DNA of 64,000 bases from Sphingobium sp. BYY-5 (lineage in GTDB: Bacteria; Pseudomonadota; Alphaproteobacteria; Sphingomonadales; Sphingomonadaceae), in the NCBI RefSeq assembly GCF_022758885.1, contig NZ_JALEBH010000001.1:3007501-3071500 (forward strand). Reading direction: 5' to 3'. Shown piece after piece: positions 55,897 through 64,000 of this stretch. Below the pieces are notes generated by a model that was not told where the DNA came from, made no database searches, and worked only from the letters and a program-made list of their open reading frames with translations. Each line of letters begins with the position of its first letter. Position 1 is the stretch's first letter. Both the position numbers and the translations under genes were made by a program.

Positions 55897-56289
55897 TTAA
55901 TCAGTTTTCGGGACAGGCTGTTCCCATAGTTCGATCGCATTGCCCTCCGGATCGTGAATGCGGGCAAAACGGCCGACCACGGGGTCGTCCCATTCGGGCT
56001 TGGTGATGATCGCAACGTTCGCCGCGCGCAAGTCCGCCAGCAGCGCGTCGAGGTTCGATACGCGAAAATTGAGCATGAACGCCTTGTCGGCAGCGAAATA
56101 ATCGCTGTCCGCCTTGAATGGCGCAAAGACCACAGGCCCGCCCAACGTCTGCCACACCCATTCATTGGGTTCCATGCCGGGTTCGGCCACGCAGCCGCCA
56201 CCGACATTGAGATGGGTCCGATACCAGGCGGCCAGCGCCTCAGGATCGCGCGAACGGAAAAACAGGCCGCCCATTCCCAATACCGGCAT
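55897..56289 (-). CDS. VOC family protein (glyoxalase-like)
   Basis: 130 residues with the vicinal-oxygen-chelate fold: [20 protein letters not shown] then [27 protein letters not shown], and [18 protein letters not shown] (metal-ligand Glu region). A small single-chain dimeric VOC enzyme or binding protein; substrate unknown. ATG 56289 gives MPVLGMGG. It lies 26 bases upstream of the peroxiredoxin on the same strand. Confidence 0.9.
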   Translation of the reverse strand: MPVLGMGGLFFRSRDPEALAAWYRTHLNVGGGCVAEPGMEPNEWVWQTLGGPVVFAPFKADSDYFAADKAFMLNFRVSNLDALLADLRAANVAIITKPEWDDPVVGRFARIHDPEGNAIELWEQPVPKTD

Positions 56290-56377
56290 GGCATCGACTC
56301 CCTTTATGGGGTTACAAGTTATCATGATGGCGGGGCCGAGTCATGCGGCGGAACCGGGAAGGGGCGATCGGGTTACT

Positions 56378-56884
56378 ATGGTCATGCGAAGAATCCTGCC
56401 TCTTTTGCCCTTGCTGCTCATCACCGCCTGCAACCAGAAGGACGGGCAGCAGGAGCAGCAATCCGGCGTCGTCGCGAACATCGTCGACCAGACCTTGCCG
56501 AATGTGGAGGAAGGGCCGGTGCCCGCCAACGTCATCACCCCGGTCGAACCGCCGCCGGTGATCGATGCACCACCCCCGCCCGCCGCGCCGAACGGCCTGA
56601 TCCCGGCGGGACTGCAAGGACGCTGGACGGGAATGGACGAACGCTGTGGTGACCGCTCCGCCGACCTGGGCCTGACCATCGCGCCCGACGAACTGATATT
56701 CCACGAAAGCGTGGGCACGGTGCAGTCCGTGCGCGAACGAAGCAATGGACGGATAGCGGTGAACGCCGCCTTCACCGGCGAAGGGCAGAGCTGGACGCGC
56801 ACGCTGCAACTGCAACCTTCCGCCGATGGCAAAACGCTGACGATCATGAACGACGGGACGGCAGTGACGCGCAAGCGCTGCTAG
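56378..56884 (+). CDS. Putative lipoprotein
   Basis: 168 residues with a lipoprotein signal: MVMRRILPLLPLLLITACNQ, lipobox ITAC. A Pro-rich linker (PVEPPPVIDAPPPPAAPNGL) follows, then a small beta-rich domain starting GRWTGMDERCGDRSADLGLT and ending AVTRKRC; two Cys may pair. No named family recognised. Met3 (56384) is an alternative start. Divergent from the VOC gene. Confidence 0.75.
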   Translation: MVMRRILPLLPLLLITACNQKDGQQEQQSGVVANIVDQTLPNVEEGPVPANVITPVEPPPVIDAPPPPAAPNGLIPAGLQGRWTGMDERCGDRSADLGLTIAPDELIFHESVGTVQSVRERSNGRIAVNAAFTGEGQSWTRTLQLQPSADGKTLTIMNDGTAVTRKRC

Positions 56885-56926
56885 ACGCCGACCGGCGGAC
56901 GACGGGAGGCGGGCAGAAGGGGACAT

Positions 56927-57054
56927 AAAATCCTCCCCTGCAAGGGGAGGGGGACCGCCGAAGGCGATGGAGGGGTGTCCAGCTATCGATAGGGTGACAC
57001 CCCTCCGTCTGGCTTGCGGCCAGCCACCTCCCCTACCAGGGGAGGATGAAAAAA
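56927..57054. repeat. Composite palindromic repeat
   Basis: Outer hairpins ATCCTCCCCTGCAAGGGGAG and CCTCCCCTACCAGGGGAGG bracket an inner inverted repeat GGAGGGGTGTC/GACACCCCTCC (56970-57006). The outer hairpin matches the one after crtB at 1235-1257. The following 57055-57385 stretch holds further common palindromes (GCCAGCTTTCGCTGGC near 57171, CATTCCCGCGTAGGCGGGAA near 57264) and no gene. Confidence 0.65.
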
Positions 57055-57385
57055 CCCGACCGTCCGCAAACCACCCATTACCGTCATCCTATCGATAGGG
57101 GGTCTCACGCGATGGCGCGATAGGCTTAGGATAAGCGCCGCGCCCGACTGCTGCGCGCTTCCGCCGGAGATGCCAGCTTTCGCTGGCATGACGAGACTGT
57201 AGGATGGCTTTCGCGTGGTGACGCCCGCAAAGATGCCGGTTCGTCAATCCACCCAACTTCGTCATTCCCGCGTAGGCGGGAACCCATCTCCTGCCATTGC
57301 CCCAGGCATAAGGCCGGGGAGGCATCGAAAACAGGCCGCAGCCACCCTTCGGCACGAGCCTCTCCGCCTTCCCCAATCCTATTCC

Positions 57386-57651
57386 CTTTCAATGTAGGAT
57401 TTCTTCTGATCTATCCTTGTCGATGGACCAGCACGCCTTCCGCCCCCGTTCCCCCCAGCCGATCACCGCCGCACCGGCGCGCAACTGTGACCCATCCGGC
57501 GCGTCCCTGTCGCGCGGGCGGCGCGTCGGCGTGACCACCCTGTTGCGCCAGGCGCGCGTCGATGGCGCGTCTGTGTCGCTTCGCCGTGGCTTTTCTGCCG
57601 CATTGGCTGCCAATCGCGCCAAAAATAGCCTCCTGCGACACTGTGAACTTC
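57386..57651 (-). repeat. Dispersed ~250-bp element, copy 2
   Basis: Minus-strand homologue of 8391-8640: starts GAAGTTCACAGTGTCGCAGG at 57651 and ends AGATCAGAAGAAATCCTAC with ATTGAAAG at 57386. Shared internal blocks include AGAAAAGC, ACGCGCCATCGACGCGC, GGTCACGCCGACGCG and GGGTCACAGTTGCGCGCC. It begins 93 bases upstream of recF and is divergent from it, the same geometry as copy 1 with the transaminase gene. A 77-codon minus ORF here shares only short end blocks with copy 1. Confidence 0.7.
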
Positions 57652-57743
57652 GGCGCTGTCGCGTGCCTGTGACCTTCCCGCATGGATCTGGTCGCCGGCA
57701 AAGGCAGCTTCCCCCCGCTTCGACTCCCCGCTACAGCCACGCG

Positions 57744-58820
57744 ATGATCGGCCGCCTGACTTTGAGCGATTTCCGCAACCATGCGGATGCGCTGATCCTG
57801 CCCGATCATGCCTTCATCCTGCTGACCGGCGACAATGGCGCGGGCAAGACCAATATATTGGAAGCGGTATCGATGCTGGCGCCGGGGCGCGGCCTGCGCG
57901 GCGCGGCGCTCAGCGCGATGGCGCGGCAGGAGGGGGCGGGCGGTTTCGGCGTCGCGGCGGAAGTGGACGGGGTGGTGCTGGGCACCGGCGTCGCGCAGGC
58001 CAGCGGCGAGCGGCGGCAGGTGCGGATCGGCGGGGTCGCATCCTCCGCCAATGCGCTGGCCGACTACCTCTCGATCGTCTGGCTGACCCCGGCGATGGAC
58101 CGCTTGTTTCTCGACAGTCCCGGCGGGCGGCGGCGTTTCCTAGATCGGCTGACGCTGGCGCTGCATCCGGGCCATGCGGCGCACAGCGCCCGTTATGATG
58201 CGGCGATGCGCGCGCGCAACCGGCTGCTTGCCGACCTGCGCCGGGCCGATCCGGTCTGGCTGACCGCGCTGGAGGCGCAGATGGGTGAACATGGCGCGGC
58301 ATTGGCCGGTGCGCGCGCCGATCTGGTGGCGCGGCTGAACCTGATGCTGGCCGATCAGCCCGACGCGCCCTTCGCCCGGCCGCTGGTCGCGATCGAGGGG
58401 GATGAGGGTGAGAGTGACGAAGAGCCGCTCGCCACGCGGCTGGCGCGCGACCGGCGGCGCGATGCGGTGGCGGGACGCACCCTGTCCGGTCCGCATCGCC
58501 ACGACCTGGCCGTCACCCATGTCGCCAAGGGGCAGGCGGCCGCCCTCTGTTCGACCGGTGAGCAGAAGGCGCTGCTGCTCTCGATCCTGCTGGCCCATGC
58601 CGCGCTGGTCGCCGCCGATCGGGGGCAGCCGCCGGTGCTGTTGCTGGACGAAGTGGCGGCGCATCTCGACCCGGTGCGTCGGGCCGCCTTGTTCGATCGT
58701 CTGGCCGCGACCGGGGGGCAGATATGGATGACGGGCACCGAATCCGGGCTTTTCAGCGATCTACCGTCCGCAACGCGACTGACGGTAACGGCTGGGCACG
58801 TCTTTCGTTCCGCAACATAA
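57744..58820 (+). CDS. recF: DNA replication and repair protein RecF
   Basis: 358 residues, SMC-like ATPase loading RecA at gaps with RecO/Rec[18 protein letters not shown] is the family start, Walker A is [20 protein letters not shown], followed by [25 protein letters not shown], the signature [10 protein letters not shown] and [18 protein letters not shown], and Walker [18 protein letters not shown] complete it. ATG 57744 is chosen by homology; the open frame continues upstream through the repeat element and is not coding. dnaN and gyrB, its usual neighbours, are absent here. Confidence 0.95.
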   Translation: MIGRLTLSDFRNHADALILPDHAFILLTGDNGAGKTNILEAVSMLAPGRGLRGAALSAMARQEGAGGFGVAAEVDGVVLGTGVAQASGERRQVRIGGVASSANALADYLSIVWLTPAMDRLFLDSPGGRRRFLDRLTLALHPGHAAHSARYDAAMRARNRLLADLRRADPVWLTALEAQMGEHGAALAGARADLVARLNLMLADQPDAPFARPLVAIEGDEGESDEEPLATRLARDRRRDAVAGRTLSGPHRHDLAVTHVAKGQAAALCSTGEQKALLLSILLAHAALVAADRGQPPVLLLDEVAAHLDPVRRAALFDRLAATGGQIWMTGTESGLFSDLPSATRLTVTAGHVFRSAT

Positions 58821-58928
58821 CGCATCGATAAAACGATTCGTCGCCCGGCGCTTGTCCATCCGTCCCGCGTCTGCCCTAAGACCGTCATCAAGGGTTAAGC
58901 CTACACAATAAGTCGGGGTCGCAATCGC

Positions 58929-59459
58929 ATGATCGGTGGTTTTAGGACGTTTTTCGCCGCATCTGTTCTTGCGCTCACGACCCTGGTCGCTGTTCCCGCC
59001 ACCGCCCACACACTGCAATGCGTGCCCTTCGCCCGTCAGGCTTCGGGCATCCAGCTTTTCGGTAACGCCAACACCTGGTGGGGTCAGGCCGAGGGTCATT
59101 ATGACCGCGGTCATGAGCCGCGCGTCGGCGCCGTCCTCGCTTTCTCGTCTAGCCGTGCCATGCCGATCGGCCATGTCGCCATGGTCAGCAAGGTGGTGAA
59201 TGACCGTGAAGTGCTGCTGACCCACGCCAACTGGTCCTATCGCGGCGGTATCGAGCGCGATGTCCGCGCCGTCGACGTGTCGCCCAATAATGACTGGACC
59301 GACGTGCGCGTCTGGTACGCTCCGATCGGCGGGCTGGGTCTGCGCTCCAACCCGGCCAAGGGTTTCATCTACGCCGATGCGCCCAAGGCGATCGAGCAGC
59401 CGGTCCGCATCGCTTCGGCGGACAATGCCGGTGGTGCGGCGCTTCGCGCTGCCTTCTAA
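58929..59459 (+). CDS. CHAP domain-containing exported protein
   Basis: 176 residues with a signal peptide (TFFAASVLALTTLVAVPATA). The CHAP (NlpC/P60-like amidase) domain shows catalytic Cys in TLQCVPFARQASG, NTWWGQAEGHYDRGHEPRVG then AVLAFSS, and catalytic His in MPIGHVAMVSKV, with LTHANWSYRG. Likely cleaves peptidoglycan peptides in the periplasm. A short C-terminal tail has no known domain. Monocistronic with a strong terminator after it. Confidence 0.92.
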   Translation: MIGGFRTFFAASVLALTTLVAVPATAHTLQCVPFARQASGIQLFGNANTWWGQAEGHYDRGHEPRVGAVLAFSSSRAMPIGHVAMVSKVVNDREVLLTHANWSYRGGIERDVRAVDVSPNNDWTDVRVWYAPIGGLGLRSNPAKGFIYADAPKAIEQPVRIASADNAGGAALRAAF

Positions 59460-59482
59460 GGAACGCAATCCTGGTCCAAATG

Positions 59483-59510
59483 AAAAAGGGGCGCTTCGGG
59501 CGCCCCTTTT
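59483..59510. terminator. Bidirectional terminator
   Basis: AAAAAGGGGCGC, TTCG loop region, GCGCCCCTTTT. Stem flanked by A5 and T4, between the convergent CHAP gene and DUF3297 gene. Confidence 0.9.
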
Positions 59511-59516
59511 CCTATT

Positions 59517-59792
59517 TCACTCGGCGTCGGCGGCCTTGTCCTCGGTGGCTTCGGCCGGATTTTCGAACCAGGCCTCGACCTCGCCGGTTAGCTTGATGGT
59601 CAGCGGATTGCCGTGGCGGTCGCGGGTCTTGCCGGCGGCGACGCGGATCCAGCCTTCGGAAATGCAATATTCCTCGACATCCTTGCGCTCACGGCCCTTG
59701 AAGCGGATGCCGATGCCGCGTTGAAGCACGTCCATGTCGAAATGGGGGCTGCGCGGATTGGTGGACAGATGGTCGGGAGGCGTGTCGCTCAT
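59517..59792 (-). CDS. DUF3297 family protein
   Basis: 91 residues, DUF3297: LSTNPRSPHFDMDVLQRGIG followed by IRFKGRERKDVEEYCISEGW and IRVAAGKTRDRHGNPLTIKL. The C-terminal tail is acidic. Function unknown; a widely conserved small cytoplasmic protein. ATG 59792 has AAGGAA upstream. Confidence 0.92.
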   Translation of the reverse strand: MSDTPPDHLSTNPRSPHFDMDVLQRGIGIRFKGRERKDVEEYCISEGWIRVAAGKTRDRHGNPLTIKLTGEVEAWFENPAEATEDKAADAE

Positions 59793-59906
59793 GGTCAAGT
59801 TCCTTGGGAAGTTGGCCTGCGCCTAGCGCCTCGGCGCGCCTGTCGTCAACCGCCGCGCCGTTCATGCCGCATGGCCGCGCAGCATGAACGGCGCGGTCAT
59901 CCTGCT

Positions 59907-60224
59907 TCAGCGGCAGACACGCGCCCGCACGCGCCGATCGCGATAATGATCGTAACGCCATTCGGTCCAGCAGCGCTGGCGATAGCCATAGCGCGGACGA
60001 TCATAGCCGCGATGACCCCGCCAGTCGCGACGGTCCCCGCGCCAGTGACGCCGGTCGTCCCAGCGCCTGTTATCCCGACGCCGGTCATTCCAGCGGCCGT
60101 CGCGGTCGCGGTCGCCGCGCCAGCTATGGCCGCCACGGTCTTGCGCCTGTGCCGGAGCCGTCACCGCGCCCAGGCTGGCGACGGCAAGGGCCAACGCCGC
60201 GGCGCTCTTCCAGAAAAATTTCAT
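59907..60224 (-). CDS. Secreted Arg/Asp-rich small protein
   Basis: 105 residues. Signal peptide (KSAAALALAVASLGAVTAPA, then QAQ) followed by a low-complexity region of RGDRDRDGR, WNDRRRDNRRWDDRRHW and RGDRRDWRGHRG repeats, and a C-terminal block RQRCWTEWRYDHYRDRRVRA with two Cys. It resembles the RcnB-like or Arg/His-rich periplasmic proteins frequent in sphingomonads; metal binding has been proposed for relatives, but nothing here proves it. Confidence 0.8.
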   Translation of the reverse strand: MKFFWKSAAALALAVASLGAVTAPAQAQDRGGHSWRGDRDRDGRWNDRRRDNRRWDDRRHWRGDRRDWRGHRGYDRPRYGYRQRCWTEWRYDHYRDRRVRARVCR

Positions 60225-60335
60225 GTCGCTCTCTCCTCACATGTCCCGCCCGTCAACAGGTGGGGCATGGAGGGGGAATGCACCGGACCGGCTGAACCGG
60301 CCGGGAACATGACTGTCAGCGATGGTTAATCCGGA

Positions 60336-61577
60336 TCAGCGGCCCCGAAGGGCTGCCTCGGCATCCTGCATATAGTCGCGGGTGATGGGCAGGCTGCGGC
60401 GGTCGCGGACATATTGGACCTGATAATTCACCATGCTGCCATGCTCGAACACGGTCGCCGCCCCGGCCAGGTAAAAGGTCCAGAGGCGGAAAAAGCGCTC
60501 ATCATACAGCGCGACGATCTCGGCCTTGTGCGCGATCGTCCGCCTGTACCATTCGCGGATGGTGAGGCCGTAATGGATGCGCAGCACCTCCACATCCGTC
60601 ACCATCAGGCGCGTGCCCTCGCTACCCTGAATCATCTCCGACAAGGCGGGGATATAGCCGCCGGGGAAGATATATTTCTGGGTGAAGGCGTCGGTGATGC
60701 CCGGCCCGTCGACGCGACCGATCGTGTGGATCAGCATGACGCCATCGGGCGCCAGCAGCTCGCGGCACTTGTTGTAGAAGGTGCGGAAGTGCGCCGTACC
60801 GACATGTTCGAACATGCCCACCGACACGATCCGGTCGAACGGCCCCTGCATGTCGCGATAATCGATCAGCTCGAAGCGGACATGGTCGGCCACGCCCGCT
60901 TCCTCGGCGCGCTGGCGTGCGACCTTGAGCTGCTCTTCGGACAGGGTGATGCCAGTCACGTCGACGCCGCAGGTGCGGTGCAGGTACAGCGCCATGCCGC
61001 CCCAGCCGCAACCGATGTCCAGTACCTTCATGCCGGGCTTCAGGTGCAGCTTGGCGGCGATATGCGCCTTCTTGTCTTCCTGCGCCTGCTCCAGGCTGAT
61101 CCCGGCCTCATTGTCGGCATCGGGGAAATAGGCGCAGCTATATTGGCGGTCGCGGTCGAGGAAGAGGGCGTAGAGCGCGCCCGACAGGTCGTAATGATGG
61201 GCGACGTTGGCCTTGGACCGGGATTTATGGTTCAGGCGCCAGAATTTCTGCCGGGCGGTCTTGAAGCCGCGGCTGAGGAGGCTCTTGGCATCGATGGAGC
61301 GGCCCTGTTCCCAGGGATTGTTGGCGCGGATCATGGAGATGAACTCCATGATGCCGCCGCCTTCTATGGCGACACGGCCGTCGATCCAGGCTTCCGCCAT
61401 GCCAAGGCGCGGGTCCTTGATGATGTCGAGCGGCACGCGCCCGTCCTTGAAGCGCAGGGCCATGTTGGGAAAGGCCGGGTCGGGTTGCCCGACCGTGAAG
61501 CTGCCCCCATTGGCGTAGTGGACGGTAAGCTGGCCGCGTGTGACCAACCGCTTGAGAACACGTTCAAACAGTTTCAT
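60336..61577 (-). CDS. cfa: Cyclopropane-fatty-acyl-phospholipid synthase
   Basis: 413 residues. SAM-dependent methylene transfer to unsaturated phospholipid acyl chains at the inner membrane. The SAM site is GMKVLDIGCGWGGMALYLHR, preceded by NVAHHYDLSGALYALFLDRD and RQYSCAYFPD. Downstream are ITLSEEQLKVARQRAEEAG, FDRIVSVGMFEHVGTAHFRT and the C-terminal FRLWTFYLAGAATVFEHGSM, all typical of CFA synthases. Stands alone. Confidence 0.95.
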   Translation of the reverse strand: MKLFERVLKRLVTRGQLTVHYANGGSFTVGQPDPAFPNMALRFKDGRVPLDIIKDPRLGMAEAWIDGRVAIEGGGIMEFISMIRANNPWEQGRSIDAKSLLSRGFKTARQKFWRLNHKSRSKANVAHHYDLSGALYALFLDRDRQYSCAYFPDADNEAGISLEQAQEDKKAHIAAKLHLKPGMKVLDIGCGWGGMALYLHRTCGVDVTGITLSEEQLKVARQRAEEAGVADHVRFELIDYRDMQGPFDRIVSVGMFEHVGTAHFRTFYNKCRELLAPDGVMLIHTIGRVDGPGITDAFTQKYIFPGGYIPALSEMIQGSEGTRLMVTDVEVLRIHYGLTIREWYRRTIAHKAEIVALYDERFFRLWTFYLAGAATVFEHGSMVNYQVQYVRDRRSLPITRDYMQDAEAALRGR

Positions 61578-62007
61578 GCTGCTACCCTGTCATGTCATTT
61601 CGCAGGCGTCAAATGCCCGCTTAGCAGTCATGGCCGGCATGGTCTTCCCAATAACTGCCTTTTGTCAGCGCACACTGAACGAGCGGGGCGGCCTCACCTT
61701 CGAGCGAGGATTCCGGGAACGGCTGGCCGGCGTTGGCGTCGTTTTTCCGGGGACGGCGAGATGTAACAGTTTTGCAACACAAGGGGTGAAATTGAATGAA
61801 ATAAATACTCTACCCCTTTGCAACTCAATCTGACGATCCTAGATGGCGATTGCGCGATCATGATGCAGATGGCGCCCTTCTCTCTCTGATAATGGAGAGA
61901 AAAGGAGCAGGAGGAATCGTGAGAATAAGTTCATGATTGCTTTGCATCAAACCTGAACGCCGGATGAACATCTAAGTCACGGCGACAAGAATAACATCGA
62001 GGACTTT
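61578..62007. other. Long divergent gap before the outer-membrane protein
   Basis: About 430 bases without a gene between divergent cfa and the barrel protein. It contains an A/T-rich segment (61760-61830) that probably holds promoters, and a CTTCTCTC/GAGAGAAAAG inverted repeat near 61872-61903. A small plus-strand ORF here is out of character. No known RNA recognised. Confidence 0.45.
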
Positions 62008-62520
62008 ATGAAGACTGTGATTTTCGCAGCCATTGCTGCTGCCGCTGCTGTTTCCGCTCCTGCTTTCGCTCAGGACGCTGCACCCTTCACCGGGCCGCGC
62101 GCGGGCGTGACCTTGGGCTATGACAAGTTCGACGGCCGCGACGGCTTCGCTTACGGCGTGACCGCAGGCTATGACCTCGCCGTCGTCCCCGGCGTGACCT
62201 TTGGTCCGGAAGTTTCCTTCGGCGACACCACCACCAGCGCCGGCGCTGGTGCGGAAGTCAGCCGTGACCTGGCCGCTTCGGTCCGCCTCGGCTACACCGT
62301 GACCCCGCGCATCCTGGCGTTCGGCAAGGTTGGCTATGCCAACACCCGCATCGACCTGGGCAATGGCGGCGCGTCGTTCGAAGGCGTGCGCTACGGCGGC
62401 GGTCTGGAATATTCGGTGACCCCGAACACCTACATCTCGGCCGAATATCAGCGTAGCGAATATGAAGCCAACATCGGTGGCCGCGACGCTGGCGTCGTCG
62501 GCATCGGTTTCCGTTTCTGA
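62008..62520 (+). CDS. Small outer-membrane beta-barrel protein
   Basis: 170 residues. Signal peptide MKTVIFAAIAAAAAVSAPAF ending AFAQ, then an 8-stranded OmpA/OmpX-like barrel of alternating polar and hydrophobic residues: RAGVTLGYDKFDGRDGFAYG, SVRLGYTVTPRILAFGKVGY and GLEYSVTPNTYISAEYQRSE, with terminal Phe (GIGFRF) for BAM insertion. Porin-family barrels of this size usually have structural or immune-facing roles rather than transport. Confidence 0.92.
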   Translation: MKTVIFAAIAAAAAVSAPAFAQDAAPFTGPRAGVTLGYDKFDGRDGFAYGVTAGYDLAVVPGVTFGPEVSFGDTTTSAGAGAEVSRDLAASVRLGYTVTPRILAFGKVGYANTRIDLGNGGASFEGVRYGGGLEYSVTPNTYISAEYQRSEYEANIGGRDAGVVGIGFRF

Positions 62521-62546
62521 TCCCTCTCAAAAGATCGGAACAAGGG

Positions 62547-62573
62547 AAGGGCGGTCCAACGGGCCGCCCTTTT
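62547..62573 (+). terminator. Rho-independent terminator after the barrel gene
   Basis: AAGGGCGGTCC, short loop, GGGCCGCCCTTTT. GC stem with a T4 tail on the plus strand, 27 bases after the stop. Confidence 0.85.
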
Positions 62574-62574
62574 C

Positions 62575-63000
62575 CTATGCGGGAAGCGGCTTGAGGTCTG
62601 GTTCCACCCACCCCCGGCGCGCCTCCGCCGACATGAGCCGCTCGCGCGACCAATAGGCGAAGGGCCAGTCCTTATCCCCTAGCGATGAAGCCATCAGCGC
62701 CGCCAAAGCGGTTGAGGGGCCGACGTCGCCGGGCAAGCTGGCGAGCAGAAGGCGCGCCATATGCAGCGACGCCTGGGTGATGGTTTCATGATAGCCGTCC
62801 GTATCGCTGTTCACTCCGCCCACGCTTTCATTGTAGCGGCGGATCAAGTCCGGCATGTCGCGTTCGGGTTGTACATCCGGGCGCTTGAGGATCAACCATA
62901 GCGCAGTCGCGAAATGGGCGACATGGGTCCACGCCACCTTGGGCAGGGTGCAGGCGCAAAAGCCCTCCGCCAGCGCTTCCATCTCTTCGTCGGTCATCAT
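62575..63000 (-). CDS. Conserved hypothetical protein
   Basis: 141 residues, soluble and mostly helical. Recognisable stretches are ALAEGFCACTLPKVAWTHVA then HFATALWLIL, IRRYNESVGGVNSDTDGYHE and YWSRERLMSAEARRGWVEPD. I recall similar uncharacterised proteins in alphaproteobacteria with a WTHxAH motif but know of no function. The starts ATG 63000 and 62997 share a GGGGAAG ribosome site. It follows the rlmN terminator on the same strand. Confidence 0.8.
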   Translation of the reverse strand: MMTDEEMEALAEGFCACTLPKVAWTHVAHFATALWLILKRPDVQPERDMPDLIRRYNESVGGVNSDTDGYHETITQASLHMARLLLASLPGDVGPSTALAALMASSLGDKDWPFAYWSRERLMSAEARRGWVEPDLKPLPA

Positions 63001-63012
63001 GGCTCTTCCCCC

Positions 63013-63043
63013 AAAAGAAAACCCCGCCGTTTCGGGCGGGGTT
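63013..63043 (-). terminator. Rho-independent terminator after rlmN
   Basis: On the minus strand AACCCCGCC, loop CGAAAC, GGCGGGGTT then TTCTTTT. It lies 38 bases after the rlmN stop. Confidence 0.85.
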
Positions 63044-63081
63044 CCTGTTCCACGCTTCATGCGCGCGTCGTCAGCCCCGGA

Positions 63082-64000
63082 TCATCCGAGCGCGGCTTGC
63101 TTCTCTTCGGCCAGGCGCTTCATTTCCGCCTTGCTCTTCTTCTCGCTTGCCGACTTGAGCTGACCGCAGGCGGCCATGATATCGCGACCGCGCGGCGTGC
63201 GCACCGGTGCGCTGATGCCGCCTTCGAACACGATGCTACTGAATGCGCGAACCCGCTCCGGCGTCGAACATTCATAATCGGTGCCGGGCCAGGGGTTGAA
63301 CGGGATCAGGTTGACCTTCGCCGGCAGCTTATATTTGCGGATCAGCCGGACCAGTTCGTGCGCGTCGGCGTCGCTGTCATTCTTGTCGCGGATCATCACA
63401 TATTCGAAGGTGATGCGCCGGGCATTATTCGCCTTGGGATAATCGGCGCAGGCCTGAAGCAGTTCTTCGATGCCATATTTGCGGTTGAGCGGCACCAGTT
63501 CGTCGCGCACTTCCTTGGTCACGGCATGGAGCGAGACGGCAAGGTTGACGCCGATCTCTTCGGCCGCGCGCGCCATCATCGGCACCACGCCCGACGTGGA
63601 CAGGGTGATACGACGCTTCGACAGCGCCAGCCCGTCGCCATCCATGACCAGTTTCAGCGCGTCGCGGACATGATCGAAATTATAGAGCGGCTCGCCCATG
63701 CCCATCATGACGATATTGGTCAGCATACGCCCGTCGGGCGAATATTGCGGCGCATCCTCGTCTTCATCGACATCGTTCACGGCCGCCATATTGCCCTTGG
63801 GCCATTCGCCTAGCGCGTCGCGCGCCAGCATGACCTGGCCGACGATTTCGCCCGGCGTCAGATTGCGCACCAGCCGCATCGTGCCGGTGTGGCAGAAGCT
63901 GCAATTCAGGGTGCAGCCGACCTGGCTGGACACGCAGAGCGTGCCGCGGTCCGCATCGGGGATGAAGACCATTTCATAATCCTGGCCGTCGTCCGACCGG
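63082..64000 (-). CDS. rlmN: 23S rRNA/tRNA (adenine-C2)-methyltransferase RlmN, N-terminus missing
   Basis: 306 codons are visible and the frame runs off the right edge ([19 protein letters not shown] at the edge), so about 100 N-terminal residues are outside. Radical-SAM enzyme methylating A2503 of 23S rRNA and A37 of some tRNAs. The cluster motif is [20 protein letters not shown] (CxxxCxxC), followed by [27 protein letters not shown] and [17 protein letters not shown]. The C-terminal catalytic Cys lies in [10 protein letters not shown]. The Lys-rich tail is longer than strictly needed. Confidence 0.97.
   Translation of the reverse strand, partial: RSDDGQDYEMVFIPDADRGTLCVSSQVGCTLNCSFCHTGTMRLVRNLTPGEIVGQVMLARDALGEWPKGNMAAVNDVDEDEDAPQYSPDGRMLTNIVMMGMGEPLYNFDHVRDALKLVMDGDGLALSKRRITLSTSGVVPMMARAAEEIGVNLAVSLHAVTKEVRDELVPLNRKYGIEELLQACADYPKANNARRITFEYVMIRDKNDSDADAHELVRLIRKYKLPAKVNLIPFNPWPGTDYECSTPERVRAFSSIVFEGGISAPVRTPRGRDIMAACGQLKSASEKKSKAEMKRLAEEKQAALG

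Noticed and set aside
57389..57622. 77-codon ORF over the repeat at 57386-57651
   Set aside because: Compared with copy 1 the frame is not preserved (length differs by 16 bases) although nucleotide ends are, so it is unlikely to be a real protein.
61715..61745. Possible EcfG-type (GGAAC...CGTT) general stress promoter upstream of the barrel gene
   Set aside because: Spacing between GGAAC and CGTT is 19 bases rather than the usual 16-18, and it is far from the gene.

Overview
The window is about 64 kb of high-GC chromosomal DNA from an alphaproteobacterium, most likely a sphingomonad close to Sphingobium. This is inferred from the gene families and neighbourhoods: cckA next to smpB and dapA, a carotenoid phytoene synthase, alphaproteobacterial LexA boxes (GAAC-N7-GAAC), sphingomonad-type palindromic intergenic repeats, and a B3 metallo-beta-lactamase with a glutamate in the zinc site. 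It is mostly ordinary core genome with accessory patches. The long ORFs opposite the real genes are high-GC shadows.

Layout. 1-10 kb: end of a LOG-family gene, crtB, the nitrogen pair glnK-amtB behind a near-consensus sigma-54 promoter with two NtrC-like palindromes, tldD, tRNA-Val, a regulator with a degenerate receiver-like domain, a D-amino-acid transaminase, and a divergent HxlR regulator/SDR pair around a clear operator. 10-13 kb: rpoN-lptB, so the sigma factor that should read the glnK promoter lies in the same window. 13-18 kb: a phenylalanine/tyrosine catabolic operon (phhA-hppD-hmgA-fahA) divergent from an Lrp/AsnC regulator. 18-24 kb: TPR-sulfotransferase and a TonB-dependent receptor. 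24-33 kb: LexA-box recA, a single-domain response regulator, the hybrid kinase cckA, a DUF2062 membrane protein, smpB, dapA, a lytic transglycosylase and greB.

33-41.5 kb is the most distinctive block: a LysR regulator divergent from a B3-type metallo-beta-lactamase (Glu in place of the first zinc His), then the SOS mutagenesis cassette imuA-imuB-dnaE2 behind its own LexA box, then a CatB-type acetyltransferase. 41.5-50 kb: tamB-tamA and recJ, then tRNA-Glu. The roughly 880 bp after tRNA-Glu looks like a decayed insertion, with one intact small ORF and one frameshifted gene. 50-64 kb: housekeeping and small genes (peptidylprolyl isomerase, DUF72, PspC, two tiny membrane proteins, a dienelactone hydrolase, peroxiredoxin, recF, a CHAP amidase, cfa, an outer-membrane barrel) and the 3' part of rlmN at the right edge.

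For novelty, the best signal is intergenic. A 250-266 bp element occurs twice (8391-8640 on +, 57386-57651 on -). It has conserved ends and repeated GGTCAC motifs, its reading frame is not conserved, and both copies point away from a neighbouring gene start about 93-125 bp off. A second two-copy mosaic hairpin repeat (7339-7412 and 54041-54184) differs by a large palindromic insert. No CRISPR array, rRNA or intact transposase was seen.
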